64,000 nt of DNA from Ruminococcus albus AD2013. Lineage in GTDB: Bacteria; Bacillota; Clostridia; Oscillospirales; Ruminococcaceae. This document shows, in pieces, positions 17,639-25,975 of this stretch (positions are counted from its first letter, which is position 1; each line of letters begins with the position of its first letter). The position numbers and the translations under genes were made by a program. The notes under the pieces were generated by a model. The model saw only the letters and a program-made list of their open reading frames with translations, made no database searches and was not told the origin of the DNA. The stretch is taken from positions 1 to 64,000 of the forward strand of contig NZ_JAGS01000001.1 in the NCBI RefSeq assembly GCF_000526775.1. Direction: 5' to 3'.

Positions 17639-19572
17639 AACGCATCGCTCCCTTCCATTTCAAGGCGAAGATCCGCAAGGGAGAGCGGACATGCCGCCAT
17701 GCGTTCATCGTCAAGGGAAAGGTAATGCTTCAGGCTTTCCGTGTCCCTGTGCCCGATTACATCTGCTATGCTTTCGGGACGAACTCCGTTTCTAAGCCTG
17801 TTTGTCGAAAATGTTTTTCGGGTGACGTGAAAACCTGATCCCCTTACATCGCGGTCAGGCAAAGCTCGCTTTAACGCACTGTAGCATATGTTTCGGCTCA
17901 TGCCGCTAAACGGAGCCTTGAAATCAACGAATACATTTCTGCATACCGCCATTCTTGGACGTGCCATCTTCAGGTATCTGAAGATGGCATTGCCTACCGC
18001 CACTGGCATCGGTACCCATACATCAGCATCTGTCTTGTTCTGCCTGTACAGAATGGAACGGTTTTCCCAATCAATGTTCTCCAGCTTCAGGTTTGCAATA
18101 TCGCTGCTGCGCATTCCCATTTCAAGTCCGAGCATTATGACTGCACTGTCGCGGATCTCAAGATCCGTATATGCATTGCCAACAAAAGTTTTGATCTCCT
18201 CGATCTCACTGGAAGTGAGTACTACCACAACGGTCTCCACTGGTGCCGCCGAGCAGCCAAGAGCCATATACAGCGATGGGTTTGCGTTGAGACCTTTACG
18301 ATACAGGTACTTAAGGAACCGCTTCACCCGGTTGTTGCATGCATTTTTGCCCTCTGGGGTTCCATGGTGGTCTGCAAGGTTGAAATCAGCAAGATGACTT
18401 CCGTTAACATCGCCATACGATGACAGGCCCTCACCGATTATAAACCGGCAAAATCTGAGTATGGAGTAAATATCGTTTTTAACGGTGTTCTCATCCAGTT
18501 TCATCTTGCGGCGGCTCTCGGCAAAGTCAAGCAGTGGTGTCAAGCACCATTCTGGAATGTTATTTATGCCGTTGATTCCCCTCGGCAACTTCTTCTCGAA
18601 ATGGACTGACCCGGATGTAACATAATCGGAAAACATGAACAGTATGTGCCGCGCTGTATTCCACGAACAGCCTTTGAACAGACGTTTTTTTACGCAGTCC
18701 GAATGAAGCCAAATGTCTGCCATGTCTGGGTCATACCACAGATTGTGGTAATCAAGGAACAGGTATAGCTGAAGAATTGCCCTTTTAGATGCTTCTGTAT
18801 ATTTCTGGACATAGCCTGCCTCTTGATGGAGTCTGATAAGTTCCAGGCCCTCAGACAAAAACCTTTCAGGCGACAACCGGACTTGTCCCTCAGAGCTATT
18901 CTTTATAAGCCTGGATTGTTCATCAGGTGGAAAATCGTCCAGGTTGACGGAACATTCCGTCTCCAATGCATATATTCTCAGATATAGACCGTAAGGAACC
19001 TTTCCCGATTCGGCCAGGAATTGCAGGAACTGGTGCAAAGTTGACTCTTCAATAACTCGGGAAATCCTTTTCAAGTGCGCAAGCTCCTCATGGTATGAAT
19101 CTATGTCACCGTAGGTTATCTCAGATGGATCCATCCTTCCCTTGGATTGCATACACTTCAAGAACAATGAGCACCTTCGTTTGACATTTGCTATTTGCGA
19201 TTCTGTAAAAACATTTTCGCGAGAACGCAGGAATCTTGTGATGTGGTTTTCAAAGTTGCTGTTAAGCGATAGCTTGGAGTAACTCTTCCTGGGTGATGCC
19301 TGGGCATTGATGATGCATCCGTGGATATATGCATCATCAAGTTTTGAAATGCAAGCCGCATTTTCTATACGGCTTTTAGGGAGCCATGCAGGCACCGGTA
19401 ATGTGGATAACAGAGCTTTTCCGTATTCTGGTGAATAGGTTATATCCTTAGCCGCAAGATCGTCAGCCAGCAGAGTGTAAAACCGTTCATGATTTTTAAC
19501 TGTGGATTGCGCATACCCCCTTTCTTTCAGAAAGTTTAAAACAATAGTAACATTTTTGCGATATTCGTTCAT
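17635..19572 (-). CDS. Long tyrosine recombinase, first of trio (RitA position)
   Basis: 645 residues, about twice the size of the other two. The first 400 residues are helical with weak repeats of SAM-like segments (SESQIANVKRRCSLFLKCMQ; EASKRAILQLYLFLDYH; NTVKNDIYSILRFCRFIIGE), suggesting two DNA-binding arms. The catalytic domain is C-terminal: Arg in MGMRSSDIANLKL, Lys in RQNKTDADVWVPM, His-x-x-Arg in FHVTRKTFSTNRL, His in VIGHRDTESLKH, Tyr in KHYLSLDDERM. Start follows AGGAGGTGATAC. In size it also resembles Tn554 TnpB; the accompanying genes favour RIT. Confidence 0.87.
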   Translation of the reverse strand: MNEYRKNVTIVLNFLKERGYAQSTVKNHERFYTLLADDLAAKDITYSPEYGKALLSTLPVPAWLPKSRIENAACISKLDDAYIHGCIINAQASPRKSYSKLSLNSNFENHITRFLRSRENVFTESQIANVKRRCSLFLKCMQSKGRMDPSEITYGDIDSYHEELAHLKRISRVIEESTLHQFLQFLAESGKVPYGLYLRIYALETECSVNLDDFPPDEQSRLIKNSSEGQVRLSPERFLSEGLELIRLHQEAGYVQKYTEASKRAILQLYLFLDYHNLWYDPDMADIWLHSDCVKKRLFKGCSWNTARHILFMFSDYVTSGSVHFEKKLPRGINGINNIPEWCLTPLLDFAESRRKMKLDENTVKNDIYSILRFCRFIIGEGLSSYGDVNGSHLADFNLADHHGTPEGKNACNNRVKRFLKYLYRKGLNANPSLYMALGCSAAPVETVVVVLTSSEIEEIKTFVGNAYTDLEIRDSAVIMLGLEMGMRSSDIANLKLENIDWENRSILYRQNKTDADVWVPMPVAVGNAIFRYLKMARPRMAVCRNVFVDFKAPFSGMSRNICYSALKRALPDRDVRGSGFHVTRKTFSTNRLRNGVRPESIADVIGHRDTESLKHYLSLDDERMAACPLSLADLRLEMEGSDAL

Positions 19573-19673
19573 TGTGTATCACCTCCTGAGATAATGATAC
19601 ACCCAAATATTGTTATCCGAACATTTTTTTTCGGAATTTATCTTAAACAGCAGGAACACGCCTTATCTCTAAT

Positions 19674-19731
19674 AAATGTTCGGATAACAAAAACCTGCGG
19701 ATAAGCCTTCTTATCCGAATATTCGGATAAG
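19674..19731 (-). repeat. Right terminal repeat plus extra palindrome
   Basis: 19674-19705 is the exact inverted copy of the left 32-bp end. CCTT follows, then a perfect 22-bp palindrome (19710-19731) built from the same TTATCCG word. A further copy of TGTTATCCGAACATTT is at 19611-19626 inside the element. The left end has no matching outer palindrome. Confidence 0.85.
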
Positions 19732-19999
19732 AGGGCGATGGTTTTCTGCTGCTGTACAAGCGCCTTGACAACGGAAGATTTCAGTGGCCACGCAGTGAAA
19801 CAGAAGCTGTAATGCTCACATCTCAGCAAATTCGCTGGCTTTTAGAAGGTTTGAAGATCGAACAGCCGAAAGCTATCCGTGAAGGAAAACCGGGCGCGCT
19901 GTATTAAGGCAATACTTACCGAATATTCAGAATATGTGCTTGAAAAGCCCCTCTTTTCGTGGTATTATGGATGTATCATCACGAACGGAGGGTTGCTTT

Positions 20000-20194
20000 A
20001 TGTCCGAACAAAATATGACATCGGAAATAGTATCACTCCGTAATGAAAATGCTGTCCTCAAAGAAGAACTAGCACTTGCCAACCAGCAGCTTGATTGGTT
20101 CAGAAAGCAGATATTCGGAAGAAAAACAGAGCAAACATCTGTTGTTATGGAAAAGGAATTCGGTGTTCAGCTTTCCATGTTTGGTTCTCGATGA
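20000..20194 (+). pseudogene. IS66 tnpC, N-terminal fragment
   Basis: Starts MSEQNMTSEIVSLRNENAVL behind CGGAGGG; the coiled-coil start and the LDWFRKQIFGRKTEQTS motif of IS66 TnpC are clear. The frame then runs out of homology at FGVQLSMFGSR and stops after 64 codons. The rest of the transposase is absent from the window. Confidence 0.8.
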
Positions 20195-20213
20195 TTTTAA
20201 ATAATCTTTCGAC

Positions 20214-20591
20214 TTATATTTCATTGTTTTCGATTTTTTCTAACAGAGCAAGGTCTACCTTTCCACAAGTGTATTCTATCTGTTCCATAGTCTTAAAATT
20301 CCATTGCTCATAGCTTTCGTCCGAATAAGAAAGCTCATGCATTCTTTCTATATATTTATGCTGCCAGTAATACAGACTATAAAGTACAACGCCACTAGTG
20401 TGATTTGTTCGGTTTAGTATCTGCTCTTTAAAGTTGTACAGAAACGTACAATTATTACTATACTGTTTTAATTTTTCATCATCATATTCAATTTCTTCAG
20501 GCACAAAACCGAATAAACATTTTAATTCATTAATATTGTCAATGATAAGAATCATACTATCACTTTGTGCATGTATAAGAGTTACTTTCAT
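20214..20591 (-). CDS. Hypothetical protein of 125 residues, possibly leaderless
   Basis: Not recognised. Acidic, soluble-looking protein (IDNINELKCLFGFVPEEIEY, YYWQHKYIERMHELSYSDES). No ribosome site precedes the ATG. A promoter with TTGCTT, 17 bases, TATAAT lies so close that transcription would begin at or next to the ATG, which fits a leaderless message. It sits on the opposite strand to the truncated IS66 and ends 20 bases from it, so it may be part of whatever cut off the transposase gene. Confidence 0.55.
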   Translation of the reverse strand: MKVTLIHAQSDSMILIIDNINELKCLFGFVPEEIEYDDEKLKQYSNNCTFLYNFKEQILNRTNHTSGVVLYSLYYWQHKYIERMHELSYSDESYEQWNFKTMEQIEYTCGKVDLALLEKIENNEI

Positions 20592-20760
20592 CTACAAATT
20601 ATACCACATCAGCTAAAAAAAAGCAACCGCCGAATCACACTCTCAATGATGCAAAGAATAACCACACCTTTTTTGAAATGACATTAAGAAAACGTCTAAA
20701 GCTCTTGAAAACTATTTTAGAATGTTGAATAGTATTAGACAGATTTTATTTTTTATCTGT

Positions 20761-20814
20761 AATCAACGCCTGATTTGAAGTCGAATTTACTGGACTTCAA
20801 ATCAGGCGTTGATT
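20761..20814. repeat. Perfect 22-bp inverted repeat
   Basis: Arms 20761-20782 and 20793-20814 (AATCAACGCCTGATTTGAAG...) with a 10-base loop and T-rich flanks. Could be a two-way terminator or the remains of a small element. Confidence 0.7.
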
Positions 20815-20906
20815 ATACATTTTTCTAGTCTTAAAATTCCATTGATCAAATTGAAAGTGAATTCACTATATAGAGTTTGTACAGGCTCGCTACAATGAAA
20901 ATAAAG

Positions 20907-22597
20907 GGGCTGTTGCAGCCCCAACAAAGAAAAAGACGCCTGACACACCAAAAAGGTAGTGCCAGGCGTCTCATTTTGTGGTATAATGTAATTGCAAATA
21001 TAACATCAAACCAACGAAAGGATTGTACCACAAAAATGAGAAATTGTCAAGTGCGTCTTAACATGAATTATGAGATCTACATCGAAGAAAGCTCACCTGT
21101 CAGAGTATTGAGCAATGTTATAGATGAGATCTATCAAAAAGAAGAATACACGATAGTAAGCAAGTGGAATGGCGCCATACCCGAGGATATCATGATGAAG
21201 ATACTCATCTACGGCTACATGAACGACTCTTTTTCAAGCCGTAAGATTGAACAGCTCTGCAAAAGGGATATCCATTTCATGTGGCTTCTCGATGGCTTTG
21301 GAGCTCCGGATCACAGCACTATCTCAAGATTTCGACAGAAAATGGGAGAACAGATCGATCGTGTGTTTTACGCTGTTGTAAAGTATCTTTTGAATATGAA
21401 AGAGATAAGCGGTAAGAACCTGTTCATTGATGGCACCAAGATCGAAGCTAATGCAAACAGATATACATTCGTCTGGAAGAAGTCTGTATCCAAAAACGAA
21501 CAGAAACTGCGAGCAAAACTGCCTGAGATACTTGATGAGATAAATTATGCTTATGGTGTGAGATTCCCCGAAAATACGCCAGTTTCGGATATGATCGGTA
21601 CACTTTCTTCACTTATGATAAAATTTGGTATTGAACGAGTTTACGGAAAAGGACATCATAAATCAGTATATCAGAAAGCACTTGAAAAGCTTGAGGGATA
21701 TCAGCAGAAAATACAGCAGTACGAACAATATAACAGCCTTTTTGACGGAAGAAACAGCTTTTCAAAGACAGATACCGATGCAACATTCATGCACATGAAG
21801 GAAGACCATATGAGAAACGGTCAGCTGAAACCCGGATACAACATACAGGCAGCAGTGGAAGGCGAGTATATTGTAGGTATAGACGTTTCAAGCGAACGGA
21901 GCGATGTAAATACGCTGATCCCGTTTCTGTCAAAGCTCAACGATCTGGAGCTGTTTGTATTGAAAAACATCATCTGTGATGCGGGTTATGAGAGCGAGGA
22001 GAACTATCTTTATCTCAGATCACATAACATGACCTCATACATAAAACCCGTAAATTATGAGCAGAGCAAAAAGCGGAATTATCGTACAAAATACGGCAGA
22101 CCCGAGAATATGGAATACCACGAAATGGGCGATATTTTCGTATGCAAAGCCGGCAGGATACTTTGGAGAGTCGGGACTAAACACGAAAAAAGCAAGACGG
22201 GATTCGTTTCCGAAAAAGCTATGTACAGATGTGAAAGCTGCGAAGGTTGTCCCTACAAACAGAACTGTACAAAAGCAAAAGGAAACAAGACGCTGTCTAT
22301 ATCGCATAAGTTCAAAGAACTGAGAACAGAAAGCCTGGAAAATATAACGACCGAATTCGGAAAACAGCTCAGAATGAACCGAAGCATACAGGCTGAAGGC
22401 GTATTCGGAGTACTGAAACAGGATCATGGCTTCAGAAGATTCCTGTGCAGGGGGAAAAATAACATCAGAACTGAGTCCTCTTTTTTGAAGAGGGCTTGGG
22501 GGTGTGCGCACTGAAACAGCTTATTTCACCAGTAAATATGTTTTTTTACTCTGATGTTCGGATATGGTTAGAGGGTGCTGCGATTGCAACACCCCCC
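20907..22597 (+). mobile_element. IS1182-type insertion sequence
   Basis: The transposase gene is bounded on the left by a hairpin end GGGGCTGTTGCAGCCCC and on the right by the related GGGTGCTGCGATTGCAACACCC (about 22575-22597). A second hairpin just inside the left end (GACGCCTG...CAGGCGTC, 20935-20970) may block read-in transcription. I found no clear target duplication, so the boundaries are tentative. Confidence 0.55.
21036..22514 (+). CDS. IS1182-family transposase (DDE), C-terminus altered
   Basis: The ATG at 21036 is used (AAAGGA about 14 bases before it); an ATG at 21063 is also possible. N-terminal domain FMWLLDGFGAPDHSTISRFR, first catalytic Asp in NLFIDGTKIEANANRYTFVW, second region IICDAGYESEENYLYL, Cys-rich insert (CESCEGCPYKQNC), and Glu region RSIQAEGVFGVLKQDHGFRR. 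The family normally continues past GKNNIRTE; here it ends SSFLKRAWGCAH in a sequence that looks non-homologous, so the last segment is probably lost to an indel or insertion. Activity is doubtful. Confidence 0.85.
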   Translation: MRNCQVRLNMNYEIYIEESSPVRVLSNVIDEIYQKEEYTIVSKWNGAIPEDIMMKILIYGYMNDSFSSRKIEQLCKRDIHFMWLLDGFGAPDHSTISRFRQKMGEQIDRVFYAVVKYLLNMKEISGKNLFIDGTKIEANANRYTFVWKKSVSKNEQKLRAKLPEILDEINYAYGVRFPENTPVSDMIGTLSSLMIKFGIERVYGKGHHKSVYQKALEKLEGYQQKIQQYEQYNSLFDGRNSFSKTDTDATFMHMKEDHMRNGQLKPGYNIQAAVEGEYIVGIDVSSERSDVNTLIPFLSKLNDLELFVLKNIICDAGYESEENYLYLRSHNMTSYIKPVNYEQSKKRNYRTKYGRPENMEYHEMGDIFVCKAGRILWRVGTKHEKSKTGFVSEKAMYRCESCEGCPYKQNCTKAKGNKTLSISHKFKELRTESLENITTEFGKQLRMNRSIQAEGVFGVLKQDHGFRRFLCRGKNNIRTESSFLKRAWGCAH

Positions 22598-22623
22598 TCA
22601 AACTCCTTTCCGAAAACTTTTAT

Positions 22624-22774
22624 TTCTTTTTTGGCGGGGACAGTCATACCAAAAAAGCACAGTATGTATCGTACTGCGCTTTCTTTATAAAATTGTTTGT
22701 CCCCGCCAAAAAAGAAGCAGAAGTCTTTAGAAAGAGGTCTGGAGGAAACCTTTCTTCAGAAAGGTTTCCTCCAG
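22624..22774. repeat. Cluster of strong hairpins
   Basis: A 19-bp perfect inverted repeat TTCTTTTTTGGCGGGGACA (22624-22642) pairs with 22698-22716 and encloses a smaller hairpin GCACAGTA...TACTGCGC. A second perfect 17-bp palindrome (CTGGAGGAAACCTTTCT, 22739-22774) follows. The first may be a miniature element; the second is placed like a terminator for the minus-strand LCP gene. Confidence 0.6.
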
Positions 22775-22823
22775 TAGTAACCATATATGTTTTGCATACC
22801 CAGCCCAAAGGGGCTGTTCATTA

Positions 22824-24320
22824 TTACCAGGATACAGGCGGCTGGAACTCGTTCTTTTCATAGAATGTTCCGTCGTCTATCTCTTTCTGGTACTGTGCTC
22901 TTGCTTCTTCAACAGTCTTGCAGTCGCCGTAAACTATGTATCTGAGCATTGCCGCATTAGCCTGGAACTGCCATGTGGTCAGTGAAAGACAGCTCTGGCT
23001 GTTGATAAAGTCCATGGTGAAGTAATCGTCCACGGGCAGACGCAGCTGCTGGATATCGTAATTCATATAATCAAAAGCGTTGAGCAGCATTTCCGCGATC
23101 TCGCCGTCCTCAAGGTCAGTCTCCACCTCTGGAAGTACCTTGTTCATCAGCGCATCAAGTTCAACAAGATTCAGCTTTTTCGCTTTGGAAACGATCTCCT
23201 GTATCGCTTCACGCTGACGCATCGTTCTGCCGTAGTCATCGCCGCAGCCGTATCTTACACGGGCGTAAGCCAATGCCTGATTTCCGTTAAGGTGCATACT
23301 GATGACATTGTCTTCCTCGGACTGATATTCGATGCTGGTGCAGAACTTGCCGTCAACATCGTAATAATTCACAGAATCGTCCTTGCCATACTGTTTAAGA
23401 TCAACATAATCCGTACCTGAGGGGTTGTGCAGATAATGGTTCTGCTCGTCCATGGGGTCGCGCATTGCAACTGCTTCGGTGTAGCTGACATCAAAATCAA
23501 GTCCGCCGACAGCTTCTGCTATGTCTATGAACTGCTGGAAGTTCACCTTTACTGTACGGTCGATCTTTACACTGTAATAGTCCTCAACTACTTCAGAGAG
23601 ATATTCAGCGCCGCCGTACCAGTAAGCCTGATTAAGCTTGTTGCTGATGCCGAATTTTTCCATATATACCCAGGTATCTCTCATCAGCGAGGTCAGTGTG
23701 ACGGTCTTGTGCTCCTTGTTTACAGAGATAAGCATCATAACGTCGGTGTTGCCTCTGTCCTGTTCGGCTGTATCACGGATATCCTCACCTATCAGCAGTA
23801 TATTCATTACCTTTTCGTTGGATATCTTCTTCGATCTCTGCTGAAGCATCTCGCGGAGCTCTTTCTCTTTGGCTTCCTCATCGAGAGTGTCAGGCTCATC
23901 TACAAGATCACGGCTGTCAACGGGAGGTTTTTCCGTCCTTATGGAATCGTCACGGTCTTTAAGCAGACCCGTGTAGTGGAAGAACAGAAACACTATTACC
24001 GCCATCAGCAGTACAAGTGCCAGAAAAATGAATCCGAGTGTAACGCCTGTCTTCTTGCGCAAACTCCAGCCGCCTCGCATATTTATGGGAAAACGCTTTT
24101 TCTTTTCTGCCTTGATCTTCGGCTCGCTATGTATGCTATCACTGTTCTTGCTGTGTTCGGCACTAGGGATCTTACCTGTGCTCGTTTTTTTATCCATGGC
24201 CTTAGCAATGCTAGATTTAAGATCTTCATCAGCTTCGCTGTTTCGTTTGTTTATCATGGCATGATTTATCATGTCTCTAAGCTCTGCGGATGCCAGGGTA
24301 TTCTCTTTATTTTCTTTCAT
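22824..24320 (-). CDS. LytR-CpsA-Psr (LCP) family cell wall glycopolymer transferase
   Basis: LCP enzymes attach wall teichoic acids or capsular polymers to peptidoglycan outside the membrane. The 498-residue protein has an unusually long charged cytoplasmic N-terminus (about 90 residues), one membrane segment at about 92-114 (GVTLGFIFLALVLLMAVIVF), and then the LCP domain: NILLIGEDIRDTAEQDRGNT, DVMMLISVNKEHKTVTLTSL, MRDTWVYMEKFG, the conserved VGGLDFDV, and the RYGCGDDYGRTMRQREAI arginine motif. Start follows AGAGGA at 9 bases. A single gene between mobile elements, in what seems original chromosome. Confidence 0.88.
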   Translation of the reverse strand: MKENKENTLASAELRDMINHAMINKRNSEADEDLKSSIAKAMDKKTSTGKIPSAEHSKNSDSIHSEPKIKAEKKKRFPINMRGGWSLRKKTGVTLGFIFLALVLLMAVIVFLFFHYTGLLKDRDDSIRTEKPPVDSRDLVDEPDTLDEEAKEKELREMLQQRSKKISNEKVMNILLIGEDIRDTAEQDRGNTDVMMLISVNKEHKTVTLTSLMRDTWVYMEKFGISNKLNQAYWYGGAEYLSEVVEDYYSVKIDRTVKVNFQQFIDIAEAVGGLDFDVSYTEAVAMRDPMDEQNHYLHNPSGTDYVDLKQYGKDDSVNYYDVDGKFCTSIEYQSEEDNVISMHLNGNQALAYARVRYGCGDDYGRTMRQREAIQEIVSKAKKLNLVELDALMNKVLPEVETDLEDGEIAEMLLNAFDYMNYDIQQLRLPVDDYFTMDFINSQSCLSLTTWQFQANAAMLRYIVYGDCKTVEEARAQYQKEIDDGTFYEKNEFQPPVSW

Positions 24321-24594
24321 AGTAAATATTCCTCTTTTCAGCGGAAAGGGCTGTAAGCCCGTTTTATGTTTACCACTGTACCTTGCTTTCTGAGTACTGT
24401 ATATCTGTATAATCTCATACAGATTATATTATATCTCAATTCCCATGAAATTACAACACACAAAACTAACGAATAAACCCGCGTACAAAGTGCATTTTTT
24501 AGGGCATTAGTATATATCTGTGTCGAAATTGCACGTTTTTTGGTACACTTTCGTTCTTTGAACTGCTCCTGCATGATGTCTGAATATTATTTGC
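24321..24594. other. Upstream region of the LCP gene
   Basis: AT-rich, no gene. It should hold the LCP promoter (minus strand). It ends at the ISAs1 target duplication ATTATTTGC (24586-24594). Confidence 0.5.
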
Positions 24595-25824
24595 CACGGA
24601 AATCAATTTTCAAAAAATCAGGTTTCAAAAGTTACATTTATATTTCAGATTGTACAAATTACTGGACAGAGCACCTGGAAAATGATATAATATAGGCATG
24701 AATAATGGAATAACCGAGTATTTTGAAGATATTGAATTATATGAGGAATATGACGGCTATTTTTGCAGTATCCCCGATATCATTACAATAGCAATTCTTG
24801 GAAGTATCTGTGGACTTAGAAACATTCATCAGATTCATCAATGGGCGACAAATGACAGAGTAAGCGAATTCTTAAAGGAGAAATTCGGAATCGATCATGT
24901 CCCTTGCTATTATTGGATATTGAGCCTGCTGAAATATGTCAAGCCCGAATCGCTCAACCGCTGTTTTGCGGATTGGGTCTATTCATTCATGCCCGAAAAG
25001 TCCAAAAGTATGACGATCTCTCTTGACGGGAAAACTGTTTGTTCGACACTTAAAATGAGTAAGATCGAAAGTCCTCTGCACATCATCAGCGCACAGGTAT
25101 GCGAACTTGGATTGACCCTGGCACAACGCAGCACGGACGATAAAAGCAACGAGATACCTGCGGTGCAGGAGCTTCTGAAAGAACTGAAAATAAAGGGTAA
25201 TATAGTTGTTGCGGATGCACTGAACTGTCAGAAAGAAACTGCTGAGATTATCGTAAAACAAAAGGCAGATTATCTGCTTTGCGTTAAGGATAATCACCCA
25301 AATTTGAAGAAAGATATCGAGGATTATGTGCAGGACAGTTCTCTCAGAGACACTATGCAAACAGTTTCAAGAACGGAGAAAAACCGTGGCAGAGTTGAAA
25401 CAAGGACAGCGTATGTAACAACAGATATCAACTGGCTGGAACAGAAAAAAGAGTGGAAAAATCTGAAGTACATAGGAGCCATTCATACTGAATTTGCAAC
25501 GAAAAAAGGCACTTCGAGCGAATGGCACTATTACCTTTCAAGCCGCGAAATGACAGCGGAACAGCTCCTTCATCATGCAAGAATGGAATGGTCGGTTGAG
25601 TCAATGCACTGGCTGCTTGATGTTCATTTTGAAGAAGATTGGTGCAGAGTCGAAAACAAAGACGTTCAGCAATGCCTGAATATGTTCAGAAAAGCTGCGA
25701 TAAATTTAATCAAGAACTTTAAAAATCGGAACAATTCTAAAGCCGCCATATCCAAACTTATGTTTGAATGTCTTATGGAGCCGCAGATGATTTCGAGGGT
25801 GATTTTTGAAAATTGATTTCCGTG
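24595..25824 (+). mobile_element. Complete ISAs1-family insertion sequence with 9-bp target duplication
   Basis: Ends are inverted repeats starting CACGGAAATCAATTTTCAAA on each side. Directly outside lie identical 9-mers ATTATTTGC (24586-24594 and 25825-25833). The 1,230-bp element contains one intact transposase gene. The exact duplication indicates a recent insertion. Confidence 0.93.
24698..25816 (+). CDS. ISAs1-family transposase
   Basis: 372 residues of the H-repeat/ISAs1 type. Visible family blocks: PDIITIAILGSICGLRNIHQ, ISLDGKTVCST (first catalytic Asp), KGNIVVADALNCQKETAEII (second), DYLLCVKDNHPNLKKDI, and RMEWSVESMHWLLDVHFEED (Glu region). The ATG at 24698 follows a TATAAT box closely and lacks a clear ribosome site, which is usual for IS genes kept at low expression. 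The stop lies 8 bases inside the right terminal repeat. Confidence 0.92.
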   Translation: MNNGITEYFEDIELYEEYDGYFCSIPDIITIAILGSICGLRNIHQIHQWATNDRVSEFLKEKFGIDHVPCYYWILSLLKYVKPESLNRCFADWVYSFMPEKSKSMTISLDGKTVCSTLKMSKIESPLHIISAQVCELGLTLAQRSTDDKSNEIPAVQELLKELKIKGNIVVADALNCQKETAEIIVKQKADYLLCVKDNHPNLKKDIEDYVQDSSLRDTMQTVSRTEKNRGRVETRTAYVTTDINWLEQKKEWKNLKYIGAIHTEFATKKGTSSEWHYYLSSREMTAEQLLHHARMEWSVESMHWLLDVHFEEDWCRVENKDVQQCLNMFRKAAINLIKNFKNRNNSKAAISKLMFECLMEPQMISRVIFEN

Positions 25825-25975
25825 ATTATTTGCAGTGGTGTATTGCATTTTTATGAAGAGTGTGGTATAATATAAAGAAAAGTTTTATCACGATGTATCA
25901 TAGTAATACTGAATATCAATGACGTTCGGAAAGTCAGATATGAGTTTGTGACAGAACACCGAAAGGAAAAGAAAA

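Larger units (their letters stand above)
15535..19731 (-). mobile_element. Recombinase-in-trio (RIT)-like element inside IS66 tnpB
   Basis: Three overlapping tyrosine recombinase genes on the minus strand are bounded by perfect 32-bp inverted repeats (15535-15566 and 19674-19705; outer end CTTATCCGCAGG). On the right there is an additional 22-bp palindrome, CTTATCCGAA-TATTCGGATAAG style (19710-19731), before the target sequence resumes. AGGG(C) is present at both joints. There are no cargo genes. The gene organisation is that of RIT elements, here with an unusually long first recombinase. Confidence 0.85.
15350..19907 (+). pseudogene. tnpB: IS66 tnpB split by the three-recombinase element
   Basis: The left part (15350-15534) encodes VYLVTGYTDLRRGIDGLATI and LFLFCGRRCDRIKGLLWEG. 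The right part (19732-19907) resumes with GDGFLLLYKRLDNGRFQWPR, SETEAVMLTSQQIRWLLEGL and ends GKPGALY. Joining them gives a normal-length TnpB. The 4.2-kb insert lies between, with AGGG(C) repeated at both joints, consistent with a short target duplication. Confidence 0.9.
14898..20194 (+). mobile_element. Second IS66-family element, interrupted and truncated
   Basis: Begins at a plausible IS66 end, GTAAGCG at 14898. It carries tnpA (15039), tnpB split by the RIT-like element, and only the first 64 codons of tnpC. No right terminal repeat is visible after 20194, so the right end is lost. The host element is related to, but clearly different from, the IS66 at 8884; its tnpC start matches the deleted remnant at 12027. 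The left boundary is tentative. Confidence 0.65.

Noticed and set aside
23427..24356. 309-codon plus-strand frame opposite the LCP gene
   Set aside because: Antisense shadow; LCP motifs are clear on the minus strand.
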